From: JAVBLQ01 sp031553435
Lineage (GTDB): Bacteria > Bacteroidota > Bacteroidia > Bacteroidales > Azobacteroidaceae
Reading direction: 5' to 3'
NCBI GenBank assembly: GCA_031553435.1
Contig: JAVBLQ010000062.1
Location: forward strand, 1-31,579
Length of the DNA stretch: 31,579 nt
Shown: positions 6,871-13,850 of the stretch, piece after piece
Numbering within the stretch: the first letter of the stretch is position 1
How the letters are laid out: every line of letters begins with the position of its first letter
Made by a program: the position numbers and the translations under genes
The notes under the pieces: generated by a model
What the model was told of the DNA's origin: nothing
What the model saw: only the letters and a program-made list of their open reading frames with translations
The model's database searches: none

Positions 6871-6903
6871 ATAAAAGACAATCTAAGCAAGGTTGTCTTT
6901 TAT
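6871..6903 (+). terminator. Intrinsic terminator of the 4TM/MBL operon
   Basis: ATAAAAGACAA (6871-6881) and TTGTCTTTTAT (6893-6903) form a perfect 11-bp stem around an 11-nt loop. The stem has an A-run on the 5' side and a T-rich 3' side, so it could stop transcription in both directions. Confidence 0.65.
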
Positions 6904-6989
6904 TATTTATATGGCTATTAATCAGATTATTATTTCCAATTAAAGAATAAGGAGGATTGGATAAAAATGATATTTTATTTTAAATATAT

Positions 6990-7020
6990 TTTGAGAAATA
7001 ATTTTTTATAATTTACTTTG
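6990..7020 (+). promoter_or_regulatory. Promoter of the MerR-like regulator
   Basis: TTTG (6990-6993), a 19-nt spacer, then TTACTTTG (7013-7020), one base off TAnnTTTG. The start codon lies 30 nt downstream. The 14-bp motif shared with the DUF488 upstream region (6947-6960) ends 29 nt before the -33 element. Confidence 0.55.
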
Positions 7021-7050
7021 TATGCGAAATAAATCAACAAAAACAATATT

Positions 7051-7878
7051 ATGGGCCTGAATTTAGTTAAACTTAGAGAGTTTCAAGTAGACATTGAAGC
7101 AAGATGCCGCGAGGAACAAAGACAGAATCTAACAAAGGAGCTTATTAACCTTGTGTTAGATAAAGATTTAAAAAGGAGCTTTGAAGAAGAGAGTTCAAGA
7201 ATAATTACAGAACAGACAAAACGAGTTTTGAGTTATTGGGCAAAGAAAGGGATTATACAGCCCGAAGACAGAGAAAAAAAGGGAGGTTGGTTCCATTTTG
7301 ACCGCACTGAGTCTATTTGGATAGATATTGTTACTCAACTTCGCGAATTTGGCTTGGATTTGGACACAATCCTAAAAATAAGAGAAACGCTTTTTAGTGA
7401 AGAAGTGAAAGGCTTTAAATTAATAGATTTTTGCTTGGTGCATTCTATCATGAAAGAACCGTATTTAATGATTATATATCCAGATGGTATAGTTAGATGT
7501 ATAACAGCGGAGCAATATGGCAGCTTAATAGCTCAAGAGGCATTGGCTCCTCATATTGTTTTCAATTTTTTCTATCTGGCAAAAAGTGTATTCCCTAATA
7601 ACAACTTCGAAATAGCTCAAGAGGGAGGAAACACAACAGAACTAAATGCAGAAGAAATGAAATTACTATACTACCTTAGAACGGGAGACTATCAGGAGAT
7701 AAGAATACGAGAGCCTAATGGAGAAGTTTCTTTACTTGAAGTAACGAGAAAGCTTGACCCAAAAGATAGAATTGTGGATATTATCCAAAATGCAAAATAT
7801 CAGGATATTGAAATAAAAGTAGAAAATGACCATGTTGTATACATAAAATCGACAGAGAAGATTAGAATTAAAAAATAG
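7051..7878 (+). CDS. MerR-like DNA-binding regulator of the recombination module
   Basis: Residues ~53-115 form a MerR-type winged helix: RVLSYWAKKGII (recognition region, 58-69), a wing ending in GGWFHFDRTE, and the WIDIVTQLREFGLDLDTILKI helix pair. Before it is a helical N-terminal part (1-50), and after it ~160 residues with no family I recognise, ending in alternating strands (IRIREPNGEVSLLEVTRKL and IEIKVENDHVVYIKS). There are no clustered cysteines of the metal-sensing MerR type. It stands directly upstream of a small ORF and the large serine recombinase, so it probably controls excision and integration, perhaps together with its own promoter. Confidence 0.7.
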   Translation: MGLNLVKLREFQVDIEARCREEQRQNLTKELINLVLDKDLKRSFEEESSRIITEQTKRVLSYWAKKGIIQPEDREKKGGWFHFDRTESIWIDIVTQLREFGLDLDTILKIRETLFSEEVKGFKLIDFCLVHSIMKEPYLMIIYPDGIVRCITAEQYGSLIAQEALAPHIVFNFFYLAKSVFPNNNFEIAQEGGNTTELNAEEMKLLYYLRTGDYQEIRIREPNGEVSLLEVTRKLDPKDRIVDIIQNAKYQDIEIKVENDHVVYIKSTEKIRIKK

Positions 7879-7960
7879 AATATTAGTTACGGAAGCCCTC
7901 CGAACATTTCGAACAACCTACTTATTGAAAAAATCAAGGGGCGGTTTAGTATGAAATACA

Positions 7961-8107
7961 ATGTTAAGTGTAAAAGAATGTAGAAAAACATTAGATGAAA
8001 ATAAAGAGCAGTTTACGGATGAGGAAATAGAACAAATAAGAGAATTTCTTTATAAAATGGCAAAAGTAGTAATAGATAACGGTAATAAAGAAGAGGACAA
8101 ATTATGA
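7961..8107 (+). CDS. 48-residue ORF coupled to the large serine recombinase
   Basis: An ATG at 7961 opens 48 codons (starts MLSVKECRKTLDENKEQF, ends NKEEDKL) and its TGA overlaps the recombinase start as ATGA at 8104-8107, so translation is likely coupled. The product is acidic and helical (TDEEIEQIREFLYKMAKVVI). Its size and place fit an accessory factor for the recombinase, possibly a directionality factor; this is inference from position only. Confidence 0.6.
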   Translation: MLSVKECRKTLDENKEQFTDEEIEQIREFLYKMAKVVIDNGNKEEDKL

Positions 8108-9759
8108 AAACTGAGTTGAAGGGGAAAGCAGCAATATTATATACGAGGGTATCAACAAAAGACCAAAAGGATTTTGGCAATAGCTTAGCGTCTCAGAAAC
8201 GTATATTGGAACTATACTGTCAAACTCACGGAATGTCTATTGCTAATTCTTTCGAGGAGGACCATTCCGCAAAAAATTTCAACAGACCTGAATTTTCAGA
8301 ATTGAAAAAGTATGTGAAAGCTAATAAAAGTAGTATAGATTATTTATTGGTTCAGAAATGGGATAGGTTTTCACGGAATATAGGAGAAGCCTTAATAATG
8401 ATAGAGTACTTCAAAAAGATGGGAGTAGAAGTAAATTGCATCGAAAACTGGATTGATTATGAAAGTCCAGACCACATTATTATTCTATCAGTATATTTAT
8501 CTGCTCCAGAAGCTGAAAATTCAAAAATAAGCGATAGAGTTATAGCAGGAACCCGTCAGAGCCTCAAGGAAGGTCGTTATGTAAATACGCAACCAATAGG
8601 ATATGTAAAAGGTTTGAGCACTCAAGGCAAACCATTAATGAAGCCTGATGAAAAATTAGCTCCCATTATCAATAGCCTATTCGAAGATTATGCCAGTGGA
8701 CTTTATTCCCAAAAAGAGCTGATAGAAAAATACAAACATAAAAGTTTGAAGCTTTCAAAAAGCAGTCTTAGCCGGATGTTAGAAAATCCGCTTTATATGG
8801 GTATGGTAAGAGTGCCTGCATATAAGAACGAACCAGAAATGTTAGTAGAAGGCTTACATACTCCTATTATCACAAAAGACTTGTTCTACATTGCTCAATC
8901 TATAAAAAAGGGCAAAAATAGAATGAAGAAGGAGACACGAGGTAAAAACAAAGACTTTCCACTAAGTGCTCTAATGGTTTGTCCGATTTGTGGTAGTCCG
9001 ATGTATGGCAGCACCAGCAATAATGGTAATGCTAAAAAGAAAAAGCGTTATTATAACAATTACAGATGCCCGTCAAATTGTCAAGGGCAGAGTTACAAGT
9101 CCGAAATAGTACATAAGGAGTTGTCGGCTGAATTTGCCAAAACAAGACCGTCTAAAGGGATTATTGCTCTATTTAATAATATTATCAAAGATGAGTTGAA
9201 AAGGACGCAAATAGACGCTACTGCAACGCTAAAGGCAATAGATAGCAAAATACATGAGGTGGAAATGAATCTACAAGCTGTAACGAAAAAATATGCTTTA
9301 GACAAGATTCCTGAAGAGGTATATACTCAGATAGCAAGTTCATGTAATTCAGAGTTGATTGACTTGAGAGCAGAAAGAGCGAAGTGTACAGACGTTGATA
9401 AGGAAACAGAGAAGTATTTGGCATTCGGCACTCATCTAATTTCAAACTTGGGTGTTTACTTCGATAAATCACCAGTAGATACAAAAACTAAGTTACTCGG
9501 TTCGTACTTTACTGAAAAAATTATTTTTGAGAATGGAAAATTCCGAACCCTTCCATTCAATGAAAGTATAACTCTTATCAGTAAGTATACCAATGGATTA
9601 GCAAATAGTAAAAACAAAAAAAGGGAGAGTTCTAAAAACTCTTCCCTTTCTGTACTCGGAGCGGGACTTGAACCCGCACAACCGCAATGGTCACAAGATT
9701 TTAAGTCTTGCGTGTCTACCATTCCACCATCCGAGCAACATTTATATGAACAAGAATGA
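8104..9759 (+). CDS. Large serine recombinase (integrase of the element)
   Basis: The 551-residue protein has the resolvase catalytic domain (YTRVSTKD, nucleophile Ser17; KWDRFSRN at 85-92), a recombinase domain (about 165-260: PIGYVKG, SLSRMLENPLYMGMVRV), a zinc ribbon (Cys293, Cys296, Cys322, Cys326) and a coiled-coil part (about 370-430). It should integrate and excise the element between attP and attB. The family-like sequence ends near residue 505 (SKNKKRESS). Beyond that the frame reads through the terminator of tRNA-Leu and the whole tRNA antisense (GAGLEPAQPQW), ending 23 nt past the tRNA's 5' end, inside the tRNA-Gly end. The last ~40 residues are therefore host-derived, created on integration; in the circular form the frame would close after a different short tail. 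Confidence 0.9.
   Translation: MKTELKGKAAILYTRVSTKDQKDFGNSLASQKRILELYCQTHGMSIANSFEEDHSAKNFNRPEFSELKKYVKANKSSIDYLLVQKWDRFSRNIGEALIMIEYFKKMGVEVNCIENWIDYESPDHIIILSVYLSAPEAENSKISDRVIAGTRQSLKEGRYVNTQPIGYVKGLSTQGKPLMKPDEKLAPIINSLFEDYASGLYSQKELIEKYKHKSLKLSKSSLSRMLENPLYMGMVRVPAYKNEPEMLVEGLHTPIITKDLFYIAQSIKKGKNRMKKETRGKNKDFPLSALMVCPICGSPMYGSTSNNGNAKKKKRYYNNYRCPSNCQGQSYKSEIVHKELSAEFAKTRPSKGIIALFNNIIKDELKRTQIDATATLKAIDSKIHEVEMNLQAVTKKYALDKIPEEVYTQIASSCNSELIDLRAERAKCTDVDKETEKYLAFGTHLISNLGVYFDKSPVDTKTKLLGSYFTEKIIFENGKFRTLPFNESITLISKYTNGLANSKNKKRESSKNSSLSVLGAGLEPAQPQWSQDFKSCVSTIPPSEQHLYEQE
9611..9646 (-). terminator. Terminator of the tRNA-Leu/Gly transcript, overlapping recombinase codons
   Basis: On the minus strand, GGGAAGAGTT (from 9637-9646) pairs with AACTCTCCC (from 9623-9631) with one bulged base, then a T-rich tract (A-run 9611-9622 on +). 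The distal arm and T-tract lie in the last family-like codons of the recombinase, so the inserted element appears to supply half of the host tRNA terminator. Confidence 0.65.
9638..9646. repeat. Candidate right attachment core (attR)
   Basis: ACTCTTCCC, identical to 262-270, lies in the proximal arm of the tRNA-Leu terminator, 6 nt from the tRNA's 3' end. The position is right for integration beside a tRNA; the exact core is inferred. Confidence 0.4.
9653..9736 (-). tRNA. tRNA-Leu (UAA)
   Basis: The minus strand folds as a class II tRNA: acceptor GCTCGGA with TCCGAGT, anticodon stem CAAGA/TCTTG around loop CTTAAAA (anticodon TAA), a long variable arm, and a GGTTCAAGTCC T-arm. CCA is not encoded. 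It is the integration target of the element to its left. Confidence 0.93.
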
Positions 9760-9831
9760 GCGAAAGACGGGACTCGAACCCGCGACCCTAACCTTGGCAA
9801 GGTTATGCTCTACCAACTGAGCTACTTTCGC
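9759..9831 (-). tRNA. tRNA-Gly (GCC)
   Basis: The minus strand shows acceptor GCGAAAG/CTTTCGC, anticodon stem TAACC/GGTTA around loop TTGCCAA (anticodon GCC), and T-arm GGGTTCGAGTCCC; discriminator base U. It is upstream of tRNA-Leu in the same transcript. Confidence 0.93.
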
Positions 9832-9843
9832 GTTTTGCGACGG

Positions 9844-9874
9844 CAAAGGTAAGATTTTTATTTTATCTGACAAA
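9844..9874 (-). promoter_or_regulatory. Promoter of the tRNA-Gly/tRNA-Leu transcript
   Basis: On the minus strand TTTG (9874-9871), a 19-nt spacer, then TACCTTTG (9851-9844), an exact Bacteroidota -33/-7 pair, 12 nt before the tRNA-Gly 5' end. Confidence 0.8.
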
Positions 9875-9911
9875 TAATTCCTGAAATATTCAGCGTTTTT
9901 TTCTGAGTTTT

Positions 9912-10373
9912 CTAATTTACAACTCTATATTCATATTTATTATCTACAGAAATCACTTTATATCTCGTTAAATAGAACTCGGAACCTGAATGTGGACTTC
10001 CTCCGGCGCTTAAATCATATACGGCGTGGCATTTGGGGCAAGTGGCCGTAATGGCACTTTTTTCACCATCAGGTACAATTCTGACAGTGGGAGAGGCCTC
10101 ATTGGGACAGGCCAGATCAAAAGCCCAGAGATTATGTTTATTTCCGGATTCTAAAACACCATGATAAACCAGGAGTCCTCCAAATCCGGTTTTATCACTG
10201 GCATTTCTTCTTGTTGTAAATGTTTTGTATGCACTGATTGATTGAAGTATTTGATCCTGATAATATAAATCCAAATCAAAATACACCTGAGAATAGGGGA
10301 TGCCTGACATGGGTTGATTATCACATGCAAAACTTGCAATTCCTAATAAACAGATGATAAATATCTTTTTCAT
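9912..10373 (-). CDS. Lipoprotein with Rieske-like C-terminal domain lacking the first Cys-His pair
   Basis: The 153-residue protein has a lipoprotein signal (MKKIFIICLLGIASFAC; lipidated Cys17). The C-terminal half contains TCPKCHAVYDLSAGGSPHSG, which resembles the second iron-ligand box of Rieske [2Fe-2S] domains (CxxCH). The first box should be CxH but reads ACPNE here, so one ligand is missing and a normal Rieske cluster is unlikely. It is exported and anchored in a membrane, probably on the periplasmic side. Its start overlaps the aldo/keto reductase stop by 4 nt, so it is the last gene of the pyrE operon. Function unknown. Confidence 0.7.
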   Translation of the reverse strand: MKKIFIICLLGIASFACDNQPMSGIPYSQVYFDLDLYYQDQILQSISAYKTFTTRRNASDKTGFGGLLVYHGVLESGNKHNLWAFDLACPNEASPTVRIVPDGEKSAITATCPKCHAVYDLSAGGSPHSGSEFYLTRYKVISVDNKYEYRVVN

Positions 10374-11365
10374 TTCAGTATCTCCTCAATAATACTTAAT
10401 TCTTCGACTGAAAAATGTGTATTGTTCAATGCTTTTAAATTGGCATGTAATTGTTGTACGGAACTACAACCTATGATTACGGATGTGACCCGCGAATCTT
10501 TCAATACCCATGCCAAAGCCATTTCTGCCAAGGTTTGATTTCGTTGTTTGGCAACTTCATCTAATTTTGTTGACTTGGAAATCAAGTCGCTCGTCACTTC
10601 TTCCGGTTTCAAAAAGCCTTCGGCTTTGGCAGCTCTTGAGTCTGACGGAATGCCTTTCAGATATTTATCCGTGAGCATTCCTTGTGCTAATGGTGAAAAT
10701 GCAATATATCCCACTCCATATTTTTCCCCGAGCGAAAGAATTTCTTTTTCTGCTTCCCGGTAAAACATATTATATTTTCCTTGATAGATCAGACATGGAA
10801 CATGTTGGGCTTTCATCATTTCATAGGCTTTTTGTGCTAATTCGGGAGGATATTTGGATATCCCGACATACATGGCTTTACCTTGATGTACAATATCTAT
10901 CAGTGTCTGTATTGTTTCTTCCAGAGGAGTCTTAGAATCATAACGGTGACTGTAAAAAATATCAAAATATTCCAAACCTGTCCTTTTCAGGCTTTGATCT
11001 ATACTTGCCATGATATATTTTCTGGAACCTCCGTCGCCATAAAGGCCAGGCCACATTTCATGACCGGCTTTGGACGAAATAATCAGTTCATCTCTATAGT
11101 TTTTCAGATCTTTAGCCAGTATTTTTCCAAAATTGGATTCGGCAGAACCCGGAGGAGGCCCGTAATTATTTGCCAGATCGAAATGAGTAACACCATGATC
11201 AAATGCATAATGGATCATATCCGTGGCAACAGAGAAATCATCGATACTCCCGAAGTTATGCCAAAGTCCCAGTGAAATTTCGGGCAATTGCAATCCGCTT
11301 TTTCCACAATAATTGTAATTCATCGTTCTATTGTAACGATTTTTGGACGGGACGTAATTTTCCAT
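10370..11365 (-). CDS. Aldo/keto reductase, YghZ/Gpr-like
   Basis: This 331-residue NADPH-dependent reductase shows the aldo/keto reductase tetrad: Asp63 (HFDLANNYG), Tyr68, Lys99 (SSKAG) and His140 (YSHRYD). The cofactor-binding end has SPLAQGMLTDKYL and a closing VIIGCSSVQQL motif. The NNYGPPPGSAE sequence is characteristic of the YghZ/Gpr branch, whose E. coli member reduces L-glyceraldehyde 3-phosphate and methylglyoxal. Cytosolic, normal length. It lies 25 nt after argH and overlaps the lipoprotein gene, consistent with co-transcription. Family assignment is firm; the physiological substrate here is inferred. Confidence 0.88.
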   Translation of the reverse strand: MENYVPSKNRYNRTMNYNYCGKSGLQLPEISLGLWHNFGSIDDFSVATDMIHYAFDHGVTHFDLANNYGPPPGSAESNFGKILAKDLKNYRDELIISSKAGHEMWPGLYGDGGSRKYIMASIDQSLKRTGLEYFDIFYSHRYDSKTPLEETIQTLIDIVHQGKAMYVGISKYPPELAQKAYEMMKAQHVPCLIYQGKYNMFYREAEKEILSLGEKYGVGYIAFSPLAQGMLTDKYLKGIPSDSRAAKAEGFLKPEEVTSDLISKSTKLDEVAKQRNQTLAEMALAWVLKDSRVTSVIIGCSSVQQLHANLKALNNTHFSVEELSIIEEILK

Positions 11366-11390
11366 AACAAAACATTTTAATAGGTTACTT

Positions 11391-12722
11391 TTATTGTAAC
11401 AAACTTTCTATGGCATTGTTTACTTTTTCAAATCCAAAGTTTTTAACTGTGTTCTGTTTCAGATTTTTTATTTGTTGGGAACAGAGATTTCCGATACTTC
11501 CTTCGTGTGTATGATTGACTTTTTTGGAAGGAATAAATTTTCCGGCTTCAATTTCAAGACCTACTTTTTTATAGGCATCACGGAAAGGCATTCCTTCATA
11601 AACCAGTCTGTTTACTTCTTCAACGCTGAAAATTAAAGAATATTTTTCATCATCCAGGATTGTTTCGTTTACAATGATTTGTTTCATCATCAAAGTAATC
11701 ATATCCAAACAGTCAGATAATTCACCAAATGCCGGAATAAAAATTTCTTTCATGATTTGCAAATCACGGAAATATCCGGAAGGAAGATTATTGGATATTA
11801 ATGTGATCTGTTGAGGTAATCCCTGTATTTTATTGCATTTAGCACGGGAAAGTTCGAAAACATCCGGATTTTTTTTATGGGGCATAATGCTCGATCCGGT
11901 TGTAAATTCATCAGGAAGTTTGATGAAACCGAAATTTTGGCTGTTAAAGAGACATGCATCGAATGCCAATTTAGATAACGTAGCCGCGATAGTTGCCAAT
12001 GCAGTAGAAACGATGCGTTCCATTTTTCCTCTTCCCATCTGTGCATAAACTACATTGTAGTTCATGGAATCGAAACCAAGCAGATCTGTTGTAAGTTGCC
12101 GGTTAAGCGGAAAAGAAGATCCGTATCCCGCTGCAGATCCCAAAGGATTTCTGTTGCAGATTTTATATGCACTTTGCAGAACCAGTAAGTCATCCGTTAA
12201 ACTTTCGGCATAGGCTCCAAACCAAAGACCGAAGGATGAGGGCATTGCAATCTGCAAGTGAGTATAGCCCGGCATTAGCACATTTTTATATCGCTCACTC
12301 TGGTCTAACAAAACATCGATTAATGATGAGACTTTGTCAACGATATGTTCAATTTCTTCACGGGTAAAAAGTTTCAGATCTAATAGCACCTGATCATTAC
12401 GGGAACGACCGCTATGTATCTTTTTTCCAACATCACCCAATGCTCTGGTTAACATAAGTTCAACCTGGGAATGGACATCTTCAACTCCATCTTCTATGGC
12501 GAATTGTCCGTTTTGGGCGATAATGTATATTTTTTTTAGTTCGGAAAGTAATGAAGATAATTCTTCTTTGGATAGTAATCCTATATTTTCAAGCATAATG
12601 GCATGAGCCATTGAACCGACAACATCGTGTTTAGCCAGATATAAATCCATTTCAGGATCTTTGCCGACTGTAAACTTTTCGATATCGTGATTTACCTGAA
12701 TGTCTTTTTGCCAAAGCTTCAT
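11391..12722 (-). CDS. argH: Argininosuccinate lyase
   Basis: The 443-residue enzyme splits argininosuccinate into arginine and fumarate, the last step of arginine synthesis. Fumarase-superfamily signatures are present: HSGRSRNDQ (103-111), the TH pair in GYTHLQ (152-157), and the flexible catalytic loop GSSIMPHKKNP (276-286) with its serine. The length is a little short of the usual ~460 but all active-site blocks are there. Its start overlaps the stop of the SRPBCC gene by 4 nt, so it is translated within the pyrE operon. Other arginine genes are not in the window. Confidence 0.95.
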   Translation of the reverse strand: MKLWQKDIQVNHDIEKFTVGKDPEMDLYLAKHDVVGSMAHAIMLENIGLLSKEELSSLLSELKKIYIIAQNGQFAIEDGVEDVHSQVELMLTRALGDVGKKIHSGRSRNDQVLLDLKLFTREEIEHIVDKVSSLIDVLLDQSERYKNVLMPGYTHLQIAMPSSFGLWFGAYAESLTDDLLVLQSAYKICNRNPLGSAAGYGSSFPLNRQLTTDLLGFDSMNYNVVYAQMGRGKMERIVSTALATIAATLSKLAFDACLFNSQNFGFIKLPDEFTTGSSIMPHKKNPDVFELSRAKCNKIQGLPQQITLISNNLPSGYFRDLQIMKEIFIPAFGELSDCLDMITLMMKQIIVNETILDDEKYSLIFSVEEVNRLVYEGMPFRDAYKKVGLEIEAGKFIPSKKVNHTHEGSIGNLCSQQIKNLKQNTVKNFGFEKVNNAIESLLQ

Positions 12723-13138
12723 TGGTATGGAATATTTGCCAGTATTTCAGCAATTTTATTAATGCCTTCTTGTAAAGGTTTGGAGACCATCGGTTTGAGA
12801 AACGGACTCAGGTTTGCTTTGATGGTCAGTTTCATTTTGGTGTCCATTTCTGCAACCTGTTTGAGTTGTATCCACATGTATATTTCTACAGGCAACTCAT
12901 CAGCTTTCAATTTGATGGTTTTGCTTGGTTCTCTTTCTATAATTGAAAACTTAACTTTACCTACCGGATCGACAGTGAAGCTACAAGAATCATTATCAAA
13001 AACAAAATCTTTGATTTTGCTTTCATGCTGGGGAATTATATCCCTGAATTGTTCCAGATTGGAGAAATCGGATAAAAACCGGAAGACCGTTTCCTCATTT
13101 TGAGGAATGGTCTTAATATCGCTTACAAATTCTGTCAT
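12719..13138 (-). CDS. SRPBCC-family (START-like) protein
   Basis: The 139-residue protein has the layout of the SRPBCC helix-grip fold: an N-terminal strand and helix (IPQNEETVFRFLSDFSNLEQF), a run of antiparallel strands (CSFTVDPVGKVKFSIIEREPSKTIKLKAD), and a long C-terminal helix (PLQEGINKIAEILANI). Such proteins form a hydrophobic pocket for lipids or other small ligands. The ligand is unknown. It starts 6 nt downstream of pyrE and overlaps argH by 4 nt. Confidence 0.75.
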   Translation of the reverse strand: MTEFVSDIKTIPQNEETVFRFLSDFSNLEQFRDIIPQHESKIKDFVFDNDSCSFTVDPVGKVKFSIIEREPSKTIKLKADELPVEIYMWIQLKQVAEMDTKMKLTIKANLSPFLKPMVSKPLQEGINKIAEILANIPYQ

Positions 13139-13144
13139 TTCTCT

Positions 13145-13798
13145 TTATTTATGAGATGTACCCCAATGTGCCGGATCTTTGCGCCATTTTTGCAGTGTGG
13201 AAATTTCAGATTCATCGATGTAATCCGTTCTTAAAGCTTCTTCCAGAATGGCATCGTAATTACATAAAGTTGTCAGTTTTACTTTTGCTGCTTTGAAATT
13301 TTTTTCTGCAATCGGGAAACCATAAGAAAAAATAGCAACCATACCGATTACATCACAACCATCGTTGCGCACAGCTTCGACAGCTTTCAGGCTACTTCCT
13401 CCGGTGGAGATGAGATCTTCGATCACCACGACTTTGGCGCCTGGTTTCAGATCGCCTTCAATCAGATTTTCCAAGCCATGATCTTTGGGAGTAGAACGGA
13501 TGTATACGAATGGCAGGTTCAACTCATTGGCAACCATTGCGCCTTGAGGAATGGCTCCTGTAGCAACAGCAGCAATGGCCTCAACCCCTTCGTAGTTTTC
13601 AAGAATTACACGGGATAATTCAAGTTTGATAAAGTTCCTTATGGATGGATATGATAATGTTTTTCTATTATCACAGTATATTGGAGATTTCCAACCGGAA
13701 GCCCAGGTAAACGGGTTAGATGGCTGTAATTTTATGGCTTTAATTTTCAATAATTTTTCAGCAACTTGCTTTTCTAATAATTTCATCTCATTTTTCAT
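13145..13798 (-). CDS. pyrE: Orotate phosphoribosyltransferase
   Basis: The 217-residue enzyme joins orotate to PRPP to make OMP in pyrimidine synthesis. It has the PRPP-binding loop VVVIEDLISTGGSS (about residues 122-135), the substrate strand TWASGWKSPIYCDNR (31-45) and a flexible-loop segment with STPKDHG (around 102-108). Length and motif order are standard. It heads a leftward operon with SRPBCC, argH, aldo/keto reductase and a lipoprotein. A promoter -7 box lies at 13810-13817, giving a very short leader. Confidence 0.95.
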   Translation of the reverse strand: MKNEMKLLEKQVAEKLLKIKAIKLQPSNPFTWASGWKSPIYCDNRKTLSYPSIRNFIKLELSRVILENYEGVEAIAAVATGAIPQGAMVANELNLPFVYIRSTPKDHGLENLIEGDLKPGAKVVVIEDLISTGGSSLKAVEAVRNDGCDVIGMVAIFSYGFPIAEKNFKAAKVKLTTLCNYDAILEEALRTDYIDESEISTLQKWRKDPAHWGTSHK

Positions 13799-13809
13799 TT
13801 AGTATTTTG

Positions 13810-13817
13810 CAAAGATA
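13810..13817 (-). promoter_or_regulatory. -7 element of the pyrE operon
   Basis: The minus strand reads TATCTTTG, matching TAnnTTTG, 11 nt ahead of the pyrE start codon. No clear -33 TTTG is seen upstream. Confidence 0.55.
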
Positions 13818-13850
13818 ATAAAAAAAATAAAACTTGAGGAGAAAATTTTC

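Larger units (their letters stand above)
262..9646 (+). mobile_element. Candidate ~9.4-kb serine-recombinase integrative element beside tRNA-Leu
   Basis: The proposed limits are a 9-bp direct repeat, ACTCTTCCC, at 262-270 and 9638-9646. The right copy lies in the tRNA-Leu terminator and directly follows the coding end of the large serine recombinase. Between the repeats every gene is on the + strand: replication initiator, DUF488, small recombinase, structured RNA plus nuclease, 4TM/MBL operon, MerR-like regulator, 48-aa ORF and integrase. Base composition is clearly more A+T-rich than right of the tRNA. The right end is well supported by the recombinase running into the tRNA. The left end rests on a short repeat that could be chance, since serine integrases need only a 2-bp core. 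The element may extend further left. Confidence 0.5.

Noticed and set aside
9456..9800. 114-codon minus-strand frame through the two tRNAs
   Set aside because: It translates the tRNA genes themselves; the similarity of such frames to database entries is an annotation artefact.
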